Part shown: positions 34,045 through 43,026 of the stretch, piece after piece
Layout of the letters: every line of letters begins with the position of its first letter
Numbering within the stretch: the first letter of the stretch is position 1
DNA from: Planomicrobium stackebrandtii
Lineage (GTDB): Bacteria > Bacillota > Bacilli > Bacillales_A > Planococcaceae
NCBI RefSeq assembly: GCF_030814955.1
Contig: NZ_JAUSWB010000002.1
Span: forward strand, 62,001-126,000
DNA: 64,000 nt
Direction of reading: 5' to 3'
Position numbers and translations under genes: made by a program
The notes under the pieces: generated by a model
Databases searched by the model: none
The model's input: only the letters and a program-made list of their open reading frames with translations
What the model was told of the DNA's origin: nothing

Positions 34045-34627
34045 GTATCAGCATACCTCGATGTATTGCTACCCTGGAACCGATGTACTGATTAATCTGT
34101 TCGATGTGCAGGATGAAGAAAAACTGAAGGATCTCGAGAAAGTTTACTCTCTGCTTCGCCTCTCGGAATTGCAGATACAGAAGCCGGCAGATCCACTGGA
34201 TGTTCAAGCATTTTTAGCCATACATTATTATCTGCTTCAGGACGTCTACCCATTTGCCGGGGAGTTGCGGAAAGAAATGATTTCCAAAGGATCCTCTTCT
34301 TTTGCTCACCCGAAACACATTGAGGTGCATTTGCTGAAAATTTTTGATGAGTTGAAAGCAGAGAATTACTTGAAAGAATTGCCGCGAAATCAGCTGATTT
34401 CACGGCTCGCTTATTTTTTGTCGGAATTGAATGCACTGCATCCTTTCCGCGAAGGCAATGGACGCAGTGTCCGCGAATTTGCACGGCAGCTTTTGTTGAA
34501 TGCCGGTTATCGGCTGGATTGGGAAAAAGTGTTGGAGCCTGCAGAAATTATCAATGCTTTTGTTGATTCGTTTAATAAAGACAACGATCGCCTGGAAGGG
34601 CTGTTGGATGAAATTGTCACTCCATGA
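34037..34627 (+). CDS. Fic-family toxin (adenylyltransferase)
   Basis: 196 residues. The active-site loop HPFREGNGR at 135-143 has the full HxFx(D/E)GNGRxxR pattern, so AMP transfer to a target protein is likely possible; in VbhT and FicT the target is a topoisomerase. The flap region YPFAGELRKEMISKGSSSFA precedes it, as in the Doc/FicT-like proteins. The protein is Fic domain only, with no DNA-binding or secretion domain. ATG at 34037 follows AAAAGGA and overlaps the antitoxin, so antitoxin is made first. Confidence 0.9.
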   Translation: MSKYQHTSMYCYPGTDVLINLFDVQDEEKLKDLEKVYSLLRLSELQIQKPADPLDVQAFLAIHYYLLQDVYPFAGELRKEMISKGSSSFAHPKHIEVHLLKIFDELKAENYLKELPRNQLISRLAYFLSELNALHPFREGNGRSVREFARQLLLNAGYRLDWEKVLEPAEIINAFVDSFNKDNDRLEGLLDEIVTP

Positions 34628-34661
34628 AAATGCCAGCTGCTCGAGGAGCGCTGGCATTTTC
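34626..34661 (+). terminator. Bidirectional terminator after fic
   Basis: GAAAATGCCAGC and GCTGGCATTTTC form a perfect stem, with a second small stem in the loop. Confidence 0.85.
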
Positions 34662-34667
34662 TATTCG

Positions 34668-35471
34668 TTACGATGCCGGATGCCTGTGCAGCCATTCGAT
34701 GCCAAATTCGATCAGCGGCTTCATTTCCACAAGCTGGGTTTGTGCCTGGCCTAACCGTCCTTTTGAAATATTGCCCGGAAAAGCTTTGGCGATTTCCGGG
34801 AAACGGTCTGAATCCATTTCGACGCAGTCGTACGTCTGCCAAACGCGATTCCCATCTTTTAAAACTGCTGCGCCCTGCGGAGAAGTAGAACGGTTTTCCT
34901 GAACAAATTCAGCATAATGCAGAGCAGTACACGAATCAAAGCCGACGCCAATGAAAAGGATCTTCACATTTGCCTGCAGCATTTTTGCGAGCGGCGATCG
35001 TTCTCCGAAAGAATCATCGATGGGTTGTTCACTCATCCAATCAGTTGCCTGGCTGCCCCAAGCGGTAAAAGAATGTGAAGGGTGAGGGCTCCGTATCGTC
35101 AATGGATGGCGATGGAAAGATTCCGCGATTTTGCCCATACCGCGCAGTCCGCTTAAATGTGGGTCGAATGCGGGCAACTCGTCACGTATCGGCTGATGCC
35201 AATTTTCGGGAACTGGCGGCTCCATCCAGTATACAGGGTCTGAGTTGTCCGCAGACTGAGCGGGCATAACCAATGTGCCTGTTTCAGTAATAGTTTCCAT
35301 CAAGGCTTCTACGACCGCTTGAGCGCCTCCTGCGATCCATCCCATAGACTTCAGGGAAGAGTGGACCATTAATGCATCTCCGGCAGCAATGCCGAGCTGC
35401 TGAAGCTGTCGTTTTAAGGTCGCTTTTGATTGGAATTCGGGTGTGTTTAAAATATTCAATAACTCTGACAT
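34668..35471 (-). CDS. AAC(3)-family N-acetyltransferase, YokD-like
   Basis: 267 residues of the aminoglycoside N3-acetyltransferase fold: DALMVHSSLKSMGWIAGG, ETGTLVMPAQS, RGMGKIAE and IGVGFDSCTALHYAE. Chromosomal members such as B. subtilis YokD have no proven antibiotic substrate, so resistance should not be assumed. The start at 35471 follows GGAGGG; longer starts lack a site and overlap a region needed for the divergent gene. Confidence 0.85.
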   Translation of the reverse strand: MSELLNILNTPEFQSKATLKRQLQQLGIAAGDALMVHSSLKSMGWIAGGAQAVVEALMETITETGTLVMPAQSADNSDPVYWMEPPVPENWHQPIRDELPAFDPHLSGLRGMGKIAESFHRHPLTIRSPHPSHSFTAWGSQATDWMSEQPIDDSFGERSPLAKMLQANVKILFIGVGFDSCTALHYAEFVQENRSTSPQGAAVLKDGNRVWQTYDCVEMDSDRFPEIAKAFPGNISKGRLGQAQTQLVEMKPLIEFGIEWLHRHPAS

Positions 35472-35563
35472 AAAGTATCCCTCCGATTTCATTATATTAT
35501 AAAGGAAAGCCTGCTGTTTTGGGTAACCACTGCTGCAGGGCAATAGAGAAAGGAATGATGGCA

Positions 35564-36040
35564 ATGGAAGCAAGACCAATGAAAGATTCAAGAACCATTC
35601 AGACAAAGTTGGTGCTCCCGCCGGACACCAATCATATGGACTCCATTTTTGGCGGCAAGGTATTGTCCTATATCGATGAAATTGCAGGAATCACGGCAAT
35701 GAAGCATGCACGCCGCCAGGTTGTGGTAACTGCATCAATCGATTCAGTGGATTTCCTGTCTTCTGCACGTGTCGGGGATGTTCTGGAGCTTGAGGCGAAT
35801 GTTACATCAACCGGGCGTACTTCGATGGAGGTTTATGTCCGTGTGAAATCGAAGAATCTGCAAACAGGCGAAGAAAAGCTGACGACGGAATCATTTTTGA
35901 CGATGGTCGCAATGGGAGACGATGGCAAGCCGACACCGGTACCGCCTGTATTAGCCGAATCAGAAGGCGAAAAACGTTTTTTTGAAACAGCTCCTGCCAG
36001 ACGCGAGCACCGGAAAATGAGAGTGAAAACGCCAAGATAA
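35564..36040 (+). CDS. ykhA: Acyl-CoA thioesterase, YkhA-like
   Basis: 159 residues, hotdog fold, very similar to B. subtilis YkhA: RTIQTKLVLPPDTNH, IFGGKVLSYIDEIAGITAMKHA, FLSSARVGDVLELE and FETAPARREHR near the end. Hydrolyses acyl-CoA thioesters. Of several in-frame ATGs the one at 35564 has the best spacing (9 bases) from AAAGGA. Confidence 0.9.
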   Translation: MEARPMKDSRTIQTKLVLPPDTNHMDSIFGGKVLSYIDEIAGITAMKHARRQVVVTASIDSVDFLSSARVGDVLELEANVTSTGRTSMEVYVRVKSKNLQTGEEKLTTESFLTMVAMGDDGKPTPVPPVLAESEGEKRFFETAPARREHRKMRVKTPR

Positions 36041-36045
36041 TAGAG

Positions 36046-36080
36046 AAAGGTGCATGGGTTTTATTCCATGCACCTTTTTA
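36046..36080 (+). terminator. Terminator between ykhA and the DUF421 gene
   Basis: AAAGGTGCATGG and CCATGCACCTTT form a perfect stem and can serve both convergent genes. Confidence 0.9.
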
Positions 36081-36092
36081 TAATGAAAACTA

Positions 36093-36608
36093 TCATTGAG
36101 TTGTTTCAGTTTTGGATTTCACGTTTGCTAAAGCATTGCCTGGTTCACTGCTTATTACTGATAAGCTGCCGTCTGTTTCGAGGACGACTGCTTTCACTTT
36201 TTCGGTGGAGCCAAAACCGGTGTTGCGGATAGCCTGCAGGATTTCGATTTCTTTGATTCGTTCCTTTTTCATGGTACTTCTCAAAAATTGTTCATCGAGA
36301 AATAGCAGGCTGGGTTCTGATTTAATAATATTATTGAACCACTTGGAATGAACGGAAAAAAGCGTGAATAAATACTGCAAAAAGATCAATAAGGCAAATG
36401 CAGTCATCCCTTCAAGAAGACTGATGCTGTTGTTCAATAGAACCGTGGCTAATGTTGAACCCAGAGCCACAGTTACCACCAAGTCAAAGGCATTTAATTT
36501 GGTTAAGGTCCGTTTGCCTGAGATGCGCAGAAAGATAATTAGTCCAACGTATGCAAGGAAACCGACTGTCACAATCCTGATAAAACTGTCGAGCGTAATT
36601 TCAAACAT
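36093..36608 (-). CDS. DUF421 membrane protein, YetF-like
   Basis: 171 residues. Three membrane helices (about 8-28, 38-57, 62-80) with the family RISGKRTLTKLNAFDLVVTVALGS segment, then a cytoplasmic YetF-type domain (LFLDEQFLRSTMKKERI, VKAVVLETDGSLSVI). Members of the YetF family are found in spore and vegetative membranes of Bacillus; activity not known. The second ATG (36608) is 6 bases from GGGGG and is used. Confidence 0.85.
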   Translation of the reverse strand: MFEITLDSFIRIVTVGFLAYVGLIIFLRISGKRTLTKLNAFDLVVTVALGSTLATVLLNNSISLLEGMTAFALLIFLQYLFTLFSVHSKWFNNIIKSEPSLLFLDEQFLRSTMKKERIKEIEILQAIRNTGFGSTEKVKAVVLETDGSLSVISSEPGNALANVKSKTETTQ

Positions 36609-36744
36609 CATGTGCCCCCTTCTATTTTCATGAGTTTATCCACATGTTAATAAGTTCGATTTAGTAAGAATATCAGCAAAATTCAAATACCTTATCCACA
36701 TAGCACACATCAATAGCATAGTTAGTGTGCATAAGGAAAGGAAT

Positions 36745-36930
36745 ATGGAACATCTTGCTTCCGAATCCGGAATTTGGGGTATTTTCTTGTTGTTCTCTAT
36801 GTTTCCCCTTAGAGTTATTAACAAACATGAATCGGACAGAAATACAGCAGAAGTGGTTGCAGTTTTTCGGAAAGGGAATAGGAAAGTATCTTATGTTCAG
36901 ACGGGGCGATCAAAATGGAACTTTTTCTGA
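36745..36930 (+). CDS. Small membrane ORF, possibly BhlA/UviB-like remnant
   Basis: 61 residues starting MEHLASESGIWGIFLLFSMF, one hydrophobic helix followed by a charged tail. The layout (short N-terminus, helix, charged C-terminus) recalls BhlA/UviB holin-like proteins, but the tail does not match well and may be frameshifted. The start has AAGGA 7 bases upstream. It overlaps the next small ORF in another frame. Low confidence; may not be a gene. Confidence 0.3.
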   Translation: MEHLASESGIWGIFLLFSMFPLRVINKHESDRNTAEVVAVFRKGNRKVSYVQTGRSKWNFF

Positions 36931-37136
36931 AACTGATCCGTTATGCTGGCTTACTAATTTTTGCGGTAGGAGTCTTGCTGTCTACTGTGACTCTGATCAA
37001 TTTTATTTTCGGTTTAACCGATGCTTTATGGTTTCAGATTTACTTTATCCGTTTGTATTTGTTTCTGGTGGTTTCAGGGATTCTGCTTTATATTCTCATT
37101 ACGTTCCGAAGAAAAGACAACGAAAAAAAGGAGTAG
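36915..37136 (+). CDS. Small membrane protein, unknown
   Basis: 73 residues with two membrane helices (about 8-32 and 42-64) and a charged tail (FRRKDNEKKE). No family recognised. The ATG at 36915 has only a weak binding site (GGGGCG). A tight terminator right after the stop supports it being a real gene. Confidence 0.55.
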   Translation: MELFLKLIRYAGLLIFAVGVLLSTVTLINFIFGLTDALWFQIYFIRLYLFLVVSGILLYILITFRRKDNEKKE

Positions 37137-37155
37137 CCGAGGCTGCTCCTTTTTG
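37125..37155 (+). terminator. Terminator after the small membrane protein gene
   Basis: AAAAAGGAGTAGCC and GGCTGCTCCTTTTT pair with one G-T, 2-base loop. Confidence 0.88.
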
Positions 37156-37204
37156 CTGTTTCAAAACTCACTAAGAAGGAAAAGCCTTCTTTAATGGTTG
37201 AAAC

Positions 37205-38224
37205 TTATTTTTTTGCCAATAATTCTTCGAAATACGTGCCAAACTCTTTTGAACGTTTCAAAATCGTACTTGAAGACACGCCAAATTTTTCGCTTAAGTC
37301 TTTTGCAGAAAGCATTGGACCTTTAACCAGTTCGTGATCCTGCAGGAATCTCCAATAGCCGGCTACAAGAGCTTCCGGTTTTTGGACAGTTGGCTGCTGG
37401 CTTACAAGATAGCTGTTTAATATGCTGGTAATGTTGCTGATTGTCTCTTCGTCAAAATCTGCCTGCTCAATATGCTTATCAAGTTCAGCCATCACTGAAT
37501 CGTGTTCGGGAGAAAGCTGGATGCTTTCTTCAACGCTGCCAGTTGAATATTTGACGATTTGTTCAACCACCGCCAAGTAATTATCGCGCAGATAGCTTTC
37601 ATCCTCTGAACCATTGTCGGCAGCGATTTGTGCTTTTAGCTGCTCAAGGAATGGAGCGAACTCTCCGACAACTGTCAAATAGCCATTAAGGAACAAAACG
37701 CCTTCTTTTCCAATACGGGAGTCCGGAAGAAGGATGGCCAGCAAGCCTTGTCCGTTTTCCATATCTGTTGGCGGCTGATCTGCCATTTTGAGTGTTTCGC
37801 CTGTAAAGACATCTTTGAACTGAGCCGTTTCTGTATTGCCTTCAATGTATTGCCCAAGGAATACTTTTGCGTCTTTCCAGTTTTCAAGCACTTCTTTAGT
37901 TGAAGGGCGTTGGGAAAGTTCGATTTGCTTAGCTAAAAAGTCTGCCCATAGTTCCGGTTTTTTCATGAACAGGAAATTCTCGATTACAAATGCCTGGGCA
38001 TCGTTTTCAGCCATGGATTGCATCAAGCGTGGCTGCCACTCCTGTTGAAGTTCACGAAAATCGGCAAGCTGTTCCTGATTCGGGTTTTCCGAGAAGAACT
38101 GCTGGCGTACTTTAAACAGTTCATCATTCACCAAATCATTGATGGACACAGTTTGCTGTTTTCCGTGACACTTTTTGTACTTTTTGCCGCTGCCGCATGG
38201 GCATGGATCATTTCTTCCTACCAT
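37205..38224 (-). CDS. SEC-C motif protein
   Basis: 339 residues. It starts with a SEC-C zinc motif ([19 protein letters not shown]), as found at the C-terminus of SecA, here at the N-terminus. A long helical middle (30-270) follows, and the C-terminal part ([23 protein letters not shown]) resembles a helix-turn-helix. Function unknown; SEC-C domains bind ribosomes or SecB in other proteins. The ATG at 38224 follows AGGTG; a GTG at 38233 would add three residues. Confidence 0.8.
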   Translation of the reverse strand: MVGRNDPCPCGSGKKYKKCHGKQQTVSINDLVNDELFKVRQQFFSENPNQEQLADFRELQQEWQPRLMQSMAENDAQAFVIENFLFMKKPELWADFLAKQIELSQRPSTKEVLENWKDAKVFLGQYIEGNTETAQFKDVFTGETLKMADQPPTDMENGQGLLAILLPDSRIGKEGVLFLNGYLTVVGEFAPFLEQLKAQIAADNGSEDESYLRDNYLAVVEQIVKYSTGSVEESIQLSPEHDSVMAELDKHIEQADFDEETISNITSILNSYLVSQQPTVQKPEALVAGYWRFLQDHELVKGPMLSAKDLSEKFGVSSSTILKRSKEFGTYFEELLAKK

Positions 38225-38469
38225 TCTAATCACCTACATTTTTTATTGAGTGTAACATAAAATGGCGATACGCTCAAAAGTCTGACGATTTAGACGCTGA
38301 GAGATCGTACAGAAACATACTGCGGCAGCTGGGATAAGTGAGCGGAAACTGTTTTTTTGTCCTATTCTTTTGGAAAGAGGTTAACGGAACTATAAATACC
38401 TAAAATAGGCACAAAGCAGAACCCGTATTATAATAGAGTAAAACAAGCGATGAGCAGGAGGGGACAAAT

Positions 38470-39003
38470 GTGTTCGAAGATCCGGTAGAAGAATCGATTT
38501 CATGGATGCGTGTCATCTTTTTGACCGTGCTTATTGTCTTGGTGTCCCGGCATTTCCTGTTTGAACCTGTGGCCGTGCACGGCGAATCCATGATGCCTAC
38601 ATTTGAAGACGATGACAAAGTCATGCTGGTGAAGATTTATTCGATAGAAAATTTTGATATGATCGTGTTCACTGCACCCAATGGAGTAAATTTCATCAAG
38701 CGGGTGATTGGCGTTCCGGGAGACCGTATTTCCATGGAAGATGATCAATTGTATGTCAATGGCAAAGCTGAAGCCGAACCTTATTTGGATAAAAACAAAA
38801 AACTGGCGGAGCAGCAGGGACTTTCCCGATTGACTGAGGATTTTAAGGAATTTACGGTGCCGGCAGAATCCTATTATGTATTGGGTGACAACCGGTTAAA
38901 CAGCATGGACTCCAGAGTTTTAGGGGTTATTTCCCGAGATTCGATCGTGGGTGAAGTGAAAATCAGACTTGCTCCTTTCAATCATGTGGGAATTGTAGAA
39001 TGA
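38470..39003 (+). CDS. Type I signal peptidase
   Basis: 177 residues. One N-terminal membrane helix (12-30), then catalytic Ser40 (GESMMPTF) and Lys77 (FIKRVIGVPGD), with the family GDNRLNSMDSR box. Cleaves Sec signal peptides outside the membrane; the cell may have more than one. The GTG at 38470 follows AGGAGGGG at 6 bases. A TATAAT at 38429-38434 is a likely -10. Confidence 0.93.
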   Translation: MFEDPVEESISWMRVIFLTVLIVLVSRHFLFEPVAVHGESMMPTFEDDDKVMLVKIYSIENFDMIVFTAPNGVNFIKRVIGVPGDRISMEDDQLYVNGKAEAEPYLDKNKKLAEQQGLSRLTEDFKEFTVPAESYYVLGDNRLNSMDSRVLGVISRDSIVGEVKIRLAPFNHVGIVE

Positions 39004-39020
39004 AACATCAGTTTCTGTTC

Positions 39021-39075
39021 CAGCACACAAAAAGACAGCTGCCTCCTCTAAAGGGCAGCTGTCTTTTTGTGTGCT
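39021..39075 (+). terminator. Bidirectional terminator between signal peptidase and mtnE
   Basis: A long stem: AGCACACAAAAAGACAGCTG pairs with CAGCTGTCTTTTTGTGTGCT. Confidence 0.9.
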
Positions 39076-40239
39076 TTAAAATAAATTTAACTTTTCAATT
39101 CGGTTTATCGCTTCGATGATACGGGCTTCATCAACCAATAATCCGACACGGACAAAGCCTTCGCCGCCATCACCGAACCCGCTGCCTGCAGCAACGGAAA
39201 TATCGGCTTTTTCCAGAAGAAAGTCGGCAAATTCCACACTGGTAAATCCTTTTGGAACCGGCAGCCATGCAAAGAAAGAACCCGCTGGCGCGTCAATGTT
39301 CCAGCCGATGCGCGAGCATTCTTCAGCGAGGACATTGCGGCGTTTTTCGTAAAGGTCGACCAGCTCGTCCACGCACTGCTGATCGGCGCTCAATGCTTCC
39401 GCTGCGGCCAATTGGACGGCAGGGAATAGACCTGCAAATAAATGGTCTTGGATCAAGTTCAGTGCTTCAATCATTTTGGAGTTGCCAACAGCAAATCCGA
39501 TGCGCCAGCCGGCCATATTGTATGTTTTCGATAAGGTATACATCTCGATGCCAACTTCTTTGGCTCCTTCAGATTGCAGGAAGCTTACCGGTTTTTTGCC
39601 TTCATACCCGACAGCTCCATAAGCAAAATCATGGACAACAGCAATGCCGTTTTCTTTAGCGAAATCGACAGTTTCGTCAAAAAAGTCTTTATTGGCAATA
39701 GCGCCTGTTGGATTGTTCGGATAGTTTAAATACATCAGTTTAGCTTGCGTCCGGACGGATTCCGGCAGCTCGCTGTAGTTCGGCAAATAGCCGTTTTCAG
39801 GATCCAGCCGCATCAGCTCGTAGCCGATGTCGGCAAGTGGGGCACCAGACAGGTAATCCGGGTATCCGGGATCCGGCAGCAGCAGGATGTCCTTGGGATT
39901 CAGCAGGGCCAGTGGCAATTCGACCAGGCCGATTTTGGTTCCAGCCAGTATGGCTACTTCAAGATCGGGGTCGATATCAACGCCGTATTCGCGTTTGTAA
40001 AAAGCCACTGCAGCTTGGCGCAGTTCGGCAATGCCGCGAAAAGGCGAGTATTTGTGCGTTTTTGGATCGGCCGCTGCCGTTTGTAGCGCTTTAATGATAT
40101 GGTCTGGCGTCGGCTGATCGGGATTGCCTTGGCCAAGGTTGATAACGTCACGTCCTTCGGCAATGGCTTTGCTCGTTTTAGCGACCAGTGAAGCAAAAAA
40201 TTGGGTAGGCAGGTTTTGCAGGCGATTTGAAAATTCCAT
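39076..40239 (-). CDS. mtnE: PLP-dependent aminotransferase, MtnE type
   Basis: 387 residues, aminotransferase class I/II. It has NLGQGNPDQPTP at the N-terminus, YLNYPNNPTGA, and the PLP lysine in TLSKTYNMAGWRIGF. Closest in wording to B. subtilis MtnE (YkrV), which makes methionine from its 2-oxo acid at the end of the methionine salvage pathway. The divergent neighbour, a MtnU-type hydrolase, supports this. ATG at 40239 follows AAGGAG; a longer start at 40272 has no site. Confidence 0.85.
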   Translation of the reverse strand: MEFSNRLQNLPTQFFASLVAKTSKAIAEGRDVINLGQGNPDQPTPDHIIKALQTAAADPKTHKYSPFRGIAELRQAAVAFYKREYGVDIDPDLEVAILAGTKIGLVELPLALLNPKDILLLPDPGYPDYLSGAPLADIGYELMRLDPENGYLPNYSELPESVRTQAKLMYLNYPNNPTGAIANKDFFDETVDFAKENGIAVVHDFAYGAVGYEGKKPVSFLQSEGAKEVGIEMYTLSKTYNMAGWRIGFAVGNSKMIEALNLIQDHLFAGLFPAVQLAAAEALSADQQCVDELVDLYEKRRNVLAEECSRIGWNIDAPAGSFFAWLPVPKGFTSVEFADFLLEKADISVAAGSGFGDGGEGFVRVGLLVDEARIIEAINRIEKLNLF

Positions 40240-40324
40240 GAGATTCTCCTTGTTTTCGAAATAATTGCACATCTACCCCAAATCTTATAGAGTTTAAGGT
40301 AACTTGTCTACTGGAGGAGAAAAT

Positions 40325-41131
40325 ATGAAAATTGCATGCGTACAGATGGATATCGCTTTTGGAGAGCCTGAACAGAATTACCGGCAGGTTGTGGACTATT
40401 TAACAGAGGCGGCGAGTAATGGGGCTGAGACCATTGTGCTGCCTGAAATGTGGAACACCGGCTATGCCCTGACGGAACTGGAAACCTTGGCAGACAGCAC
40501 AAACCGCACAGTGGAACTGCTGAAAGGTTTTGCAAAAGAACACGCGGTGAATATTGTCGGAGGCTCTGTTTCAACGAAAAAGGCTGATGGTTTCTACAAT
40601 ACCATGTTTGTTGTCGATAAAACCGGAGAGCTTGTTTCAGAATATGACAAAGCGCATCGCTTCGGCTTGATGGATGAGCATATCCATCTGGAAGAAGGAG
40701 ATTCACTCGGTCTATTCGAATTGGAAAATATCGCGTTCGGTGGAGTCATCTGCTACGACATCCGTTTCCCTGAATGGATTCGTGCCCAGGCACTGAACGG
40801 CGCAAAACTCATTTTTGTTTCAGCAGAATGGCCGGAAGCGCGAATTGACCATTGGCGCATCCTGCTGCAGGCACGCGCCATTGAAAACCAGTGCTTTATC
40901 GTTGCAGTAAACCGCATCGGCAGCGACCCGAACAACGAATTTGGCGGCAGCACGATGGCCATTGCTCCATGGGGAGAAGTTCGCTTGGACATGAAAAAAG
41001 AAGAAGGCATCGGCTATGTGGAAATCGATTTAGCTGAAGTCGGAGAGGTCCGGAAACGGATTCCGGTGTTCGATGACCGCCGCGAAAAGTTGTATGAAAA
41101 GTTCAAAAAGCAGATTGACACCCTGCAGTAA
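40325..41131 (+). CDS. mtnU: Carbon-nitrogen hydrolase, MtnU (omega-amidase-like)
   Basis: 268 residues, nitrilase superfamily with the Glu-Lys-Cys triad: E41 in LPEMWNTGY, K in EYDKAHRFG and C in GVICYDIRFPE. In methionine salvage MtnU-like amidases remove the 2-oxoglutaramate by-product formed when MtnE uses glutamine. Divergent from mtnE with an 85-base gap and no S-box. ATG at 40325 follows GGAGGAG. Confidence 0.85.
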   Translation: MKIACVQMDIAFGEPEQNYRQVVDYLTEAASNGAETIVLPEMWNTGYALTELETLADSTNRTVELLKGFAKEHAVNIVGGSVSTKKADGFYNTMFVVDKTGELVSEYDKAHRFGLMDEHIHLEEGDSLGLFELENIAFGGVICYDIRFPEWIRAQALNGAKLIFVSAEWPEARIDHWRILLQARAIENQCFIVAVNRIGSDPNNEFGGSTMAIAPWGEVRLDMKKEEGIGYVEIDLAEVGEVRKRIPVFDDRREKLYEKFKKQIDTLQ

Positions 41132-41166
41132 TGCCTGTAACATAAAATTCAATCTAATAACCTAAA

Positions 41167-41268
41167 CTTATCAAGAGAGACCGAGGGGTAGGCCCTATGA
41201 CGTCCGGCAACCCCCGATTGGGAAGGTGCCAAGTCCTGCGGAACCAGAAAAATGTTCCGGAAGATAAG
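41167..41268 (+). promoter_or_regulatory. SAM-I riboswitch (S-box) upstream of metNIQ
   Basis: The aptamer is closed by CTTATC (41167) and GATAAG (41263). Inside are the conserved AGAGAGACCGAGGG, CTATGACGTCCGGCAACC and GGAAGGTGCCAAGTCC blocks. SAM binding ends transcription at the following hairpin, so the methionine importer is made when SAM is low. Confidence 0.96.
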
Positions 41269-41290
41269 TCGAGAAATTAAACTTTTCGAT

Positions 41291-41322
41291 GCCTCTTTCT
41301 TGATGAAAGAGGCCTCTTTTTG
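41291..41322 (+). terminator. Riboswitch-controlled terminator
   Basis: GCCTCTTTC and GAAAGAGGC with a 5-base loop, then CTCTTTTTG. Confidence 0.9.
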
Positions 41323-41338
41323 TTGGCGGGAGGAAGCT

Positions 41339-42352
41339 ATGATACAGATTGAGAAATTGACGAAAACTTACACAACCAAACATGGCACCGTCACTGGAGT
41401 GGACAATGTTTCATTGGATATTGGAAAAGGGGAGATTTTTGGCATCGTCGGTTATTCGGGCGCTGGTAAAAGCTCTTTGATCCGATGCATCAACCTGCTT
41501 GAACGTCCCACCTCAGGCAGTGTCATAGTAGATGGCAAAGATCTGACCAAATTGAATGGGGGCCAGCTTCGGAAAGCTCGCTTGAAAATCGGCATGATCT
41601 TTCAACATTTTTACTTGATAAGCCAAAAAACGGTTTATGACAATATTGCTTTTGCGCTTCGGGCTGCAGGCACTCCTCCAAAAAGCATCTCAACTCGTGT
41701 GGAAGAGCTGCTCGAAATGGTCGGCCTATCCGACAAGCGTGATGTTTATCCGGCCCAACTGAGCGGCGGTCAAAAGCAGCGTGTCGGCATTGCCCGAGCG
41801 CTGGCTAACAATCCGGCAGTGCTGCTATGCGATGAAGCGACATCAGCGCTTGATCCCAATACGACTTTGTCCATCTTGCGGTTGCTGAAAGACATCAACC
41901 GCAAATTGAACATTACGATTGTGCTGATTACGCACGAAATGAATGTGGTCAAAGAAATCTGTGATCGAATGGCTGTCATGCAGGAAGGCCGCGTTATTGA
42001 AGAAGGACAGGTATACGACATCTTTGCCGATCCCCAAAAGGATTTAACAAAGGAATTCATTTCGAGTGTCGTTTCGTTTAATGTTCCCGAACATCTTCTG
42101 AAGGAATTTACTGGAACACTGGTGAAAGTGCTGTTCAAGGGCGGTGTCGCAGGAGAAAGTGTGATTTCTGATACTCTGCAGAACTACCCGATCAAAGGGA
42201 ATTTTTTGCATGGGGCAATCGAATACATTCAGGAACGGCCTCTTGGAATTTTCATCATGGAATTGAAAGGCACTTCGTCCGCTGTTATGGACGCATTAAA
42301 GTATATGGAAAGCAGGTCTGCAATTGTGGAGGTGATTCCTAGTGGGCATTGA
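41339..42352 (+). CDS. metN: Methionine ABC transporter ATP-binding protein
   Basis: 337 residues. Walker A GYSGAGKSS, Q-loop IFQHFYLI, signature [15 protein letters not shown], Walker B LLCDEATSALDPN, and a C-terminal NIL domain (about 255-337) that binds methionine for feedback inhibition. Start at the ATG after GGAGG, beyond the S-box. Overlaps metI by 11 bases. Confidence 0.95.
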   Translation: MIQIEKLTKTYTTKHGTVTGVDNVSLDIGKGEIFGIVGYSGAGKSSLIRCINLLERPTSGSVIVDGKDLTKLNGGQLRKARLKIGMIFQHFYLISQKTVYDNIAFALRAAGTPPKSISTRVEELLEMVGLSDKRDVYPAQLSGGQKQRVGIARALANNPAVLLCDEATSALDPNTTLSILRLLKDINRKLNITIVLITHEMNVVKEICDRMAVMQEGRVIEEGQVYDIFADPQKDLTKEFISSVVSFNVPEHLLKEFTGTLVKVLFKGGVAGESVISDTLQNYPIKGNFLHGAIEYIQERPLGIFIMELKGTSSAVMDALKYMESRSAIVEVIPSGH

Positions 42353-43013
42353 ATGGGGACGAATAATTGAACTTTGGCCAGAAATACAAACGGCATTTTT
42401 TCAAACATTGACGATGATTGGCATTTCGTTGTCTGTTGCGTTGATTATCGGGTTGCCGTTAGGGATTTTGCTGTTTATCACAGACCGGGGCTTGTTTTTG
42501 GAGAATCGCCCCGTGAATTCTGTAATCGGTTTTGTCGTCAACATCGTTCGCTCAATTCCGTTTATTATTTTGCTGGTGGCACTCATCCCACTGACTAAAT
42601 TTATTACTGGAACGACAATCGGACCGATTGCGGCAAGTGTCTCTTTATCGGTTGCGGCCATTCCTTTTTTCGCCCGGATTGTGGAAACCTCACTCCGCGA
42701 AATTGATAAAGGAGTTATTGAGGCGGCAATTGCAGTAGGCGCTACACCGTGGATGATCATTAAAGACGTTCTGCTGCCGGAAGCGAAAGCGAGCATTATC
42801 CAGGGCGTGACGTTGACCATCATCAGTTTAGTCGCATACTCTGCCATGGCTGGCGTCGTAGGAGGCGGCGGTATTGGTGATTTGGCCATCCGTTTTGGTT
42901 ACTACCGGTACGATAATACCATTATGATCGTCACCGTCGTGATTTTGATTGTGCTGGTCCAATTGATACAACAGGCAGGAGATTATACAGCGAAAGCCAT
43001 CGACAAACGATAA
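42342..43013 (+). CDS. metI: Methionine ABC transporter permease
   Basis: 223 residues, five membrane helices, with IVRSIPFIILLVALIP and the EAA loop (IEAAIAVGATPWMIIKDVLLPEA). The start is a GTG at 42342 with GGAGGTG upstream. Equivalent to MetP of B. subtilis. Confidence 0.95.
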   Translation: MGIEWGRIIELWPEIQTAFFQTLTMIGISLSVALIIGLPLGILLFITDRGLFLENRPVNSVIGFVVNIVRSIPFIILLVALIPLTKFITGTTIGPIAASVSLSVAAIPFFARIVETSLREIDKGVIEAAIAVGATPWMIIKDVLLPEAKASIIQGVTLTIISLVAYSAMAGVVGGGGIGDLAIRFGYYRYDNTIMIVTVVILIVLVQLIQQAGDYTAKAIDKR

Positions 43014-43026
43014 GGGAGAGAATAAC

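Noticed and set aside
34668-35471. Aminoglycoside resistance gene
   Set aside because: Chromosomal YokD-like members have no proven antibiotic substrate, so only the family is reported.
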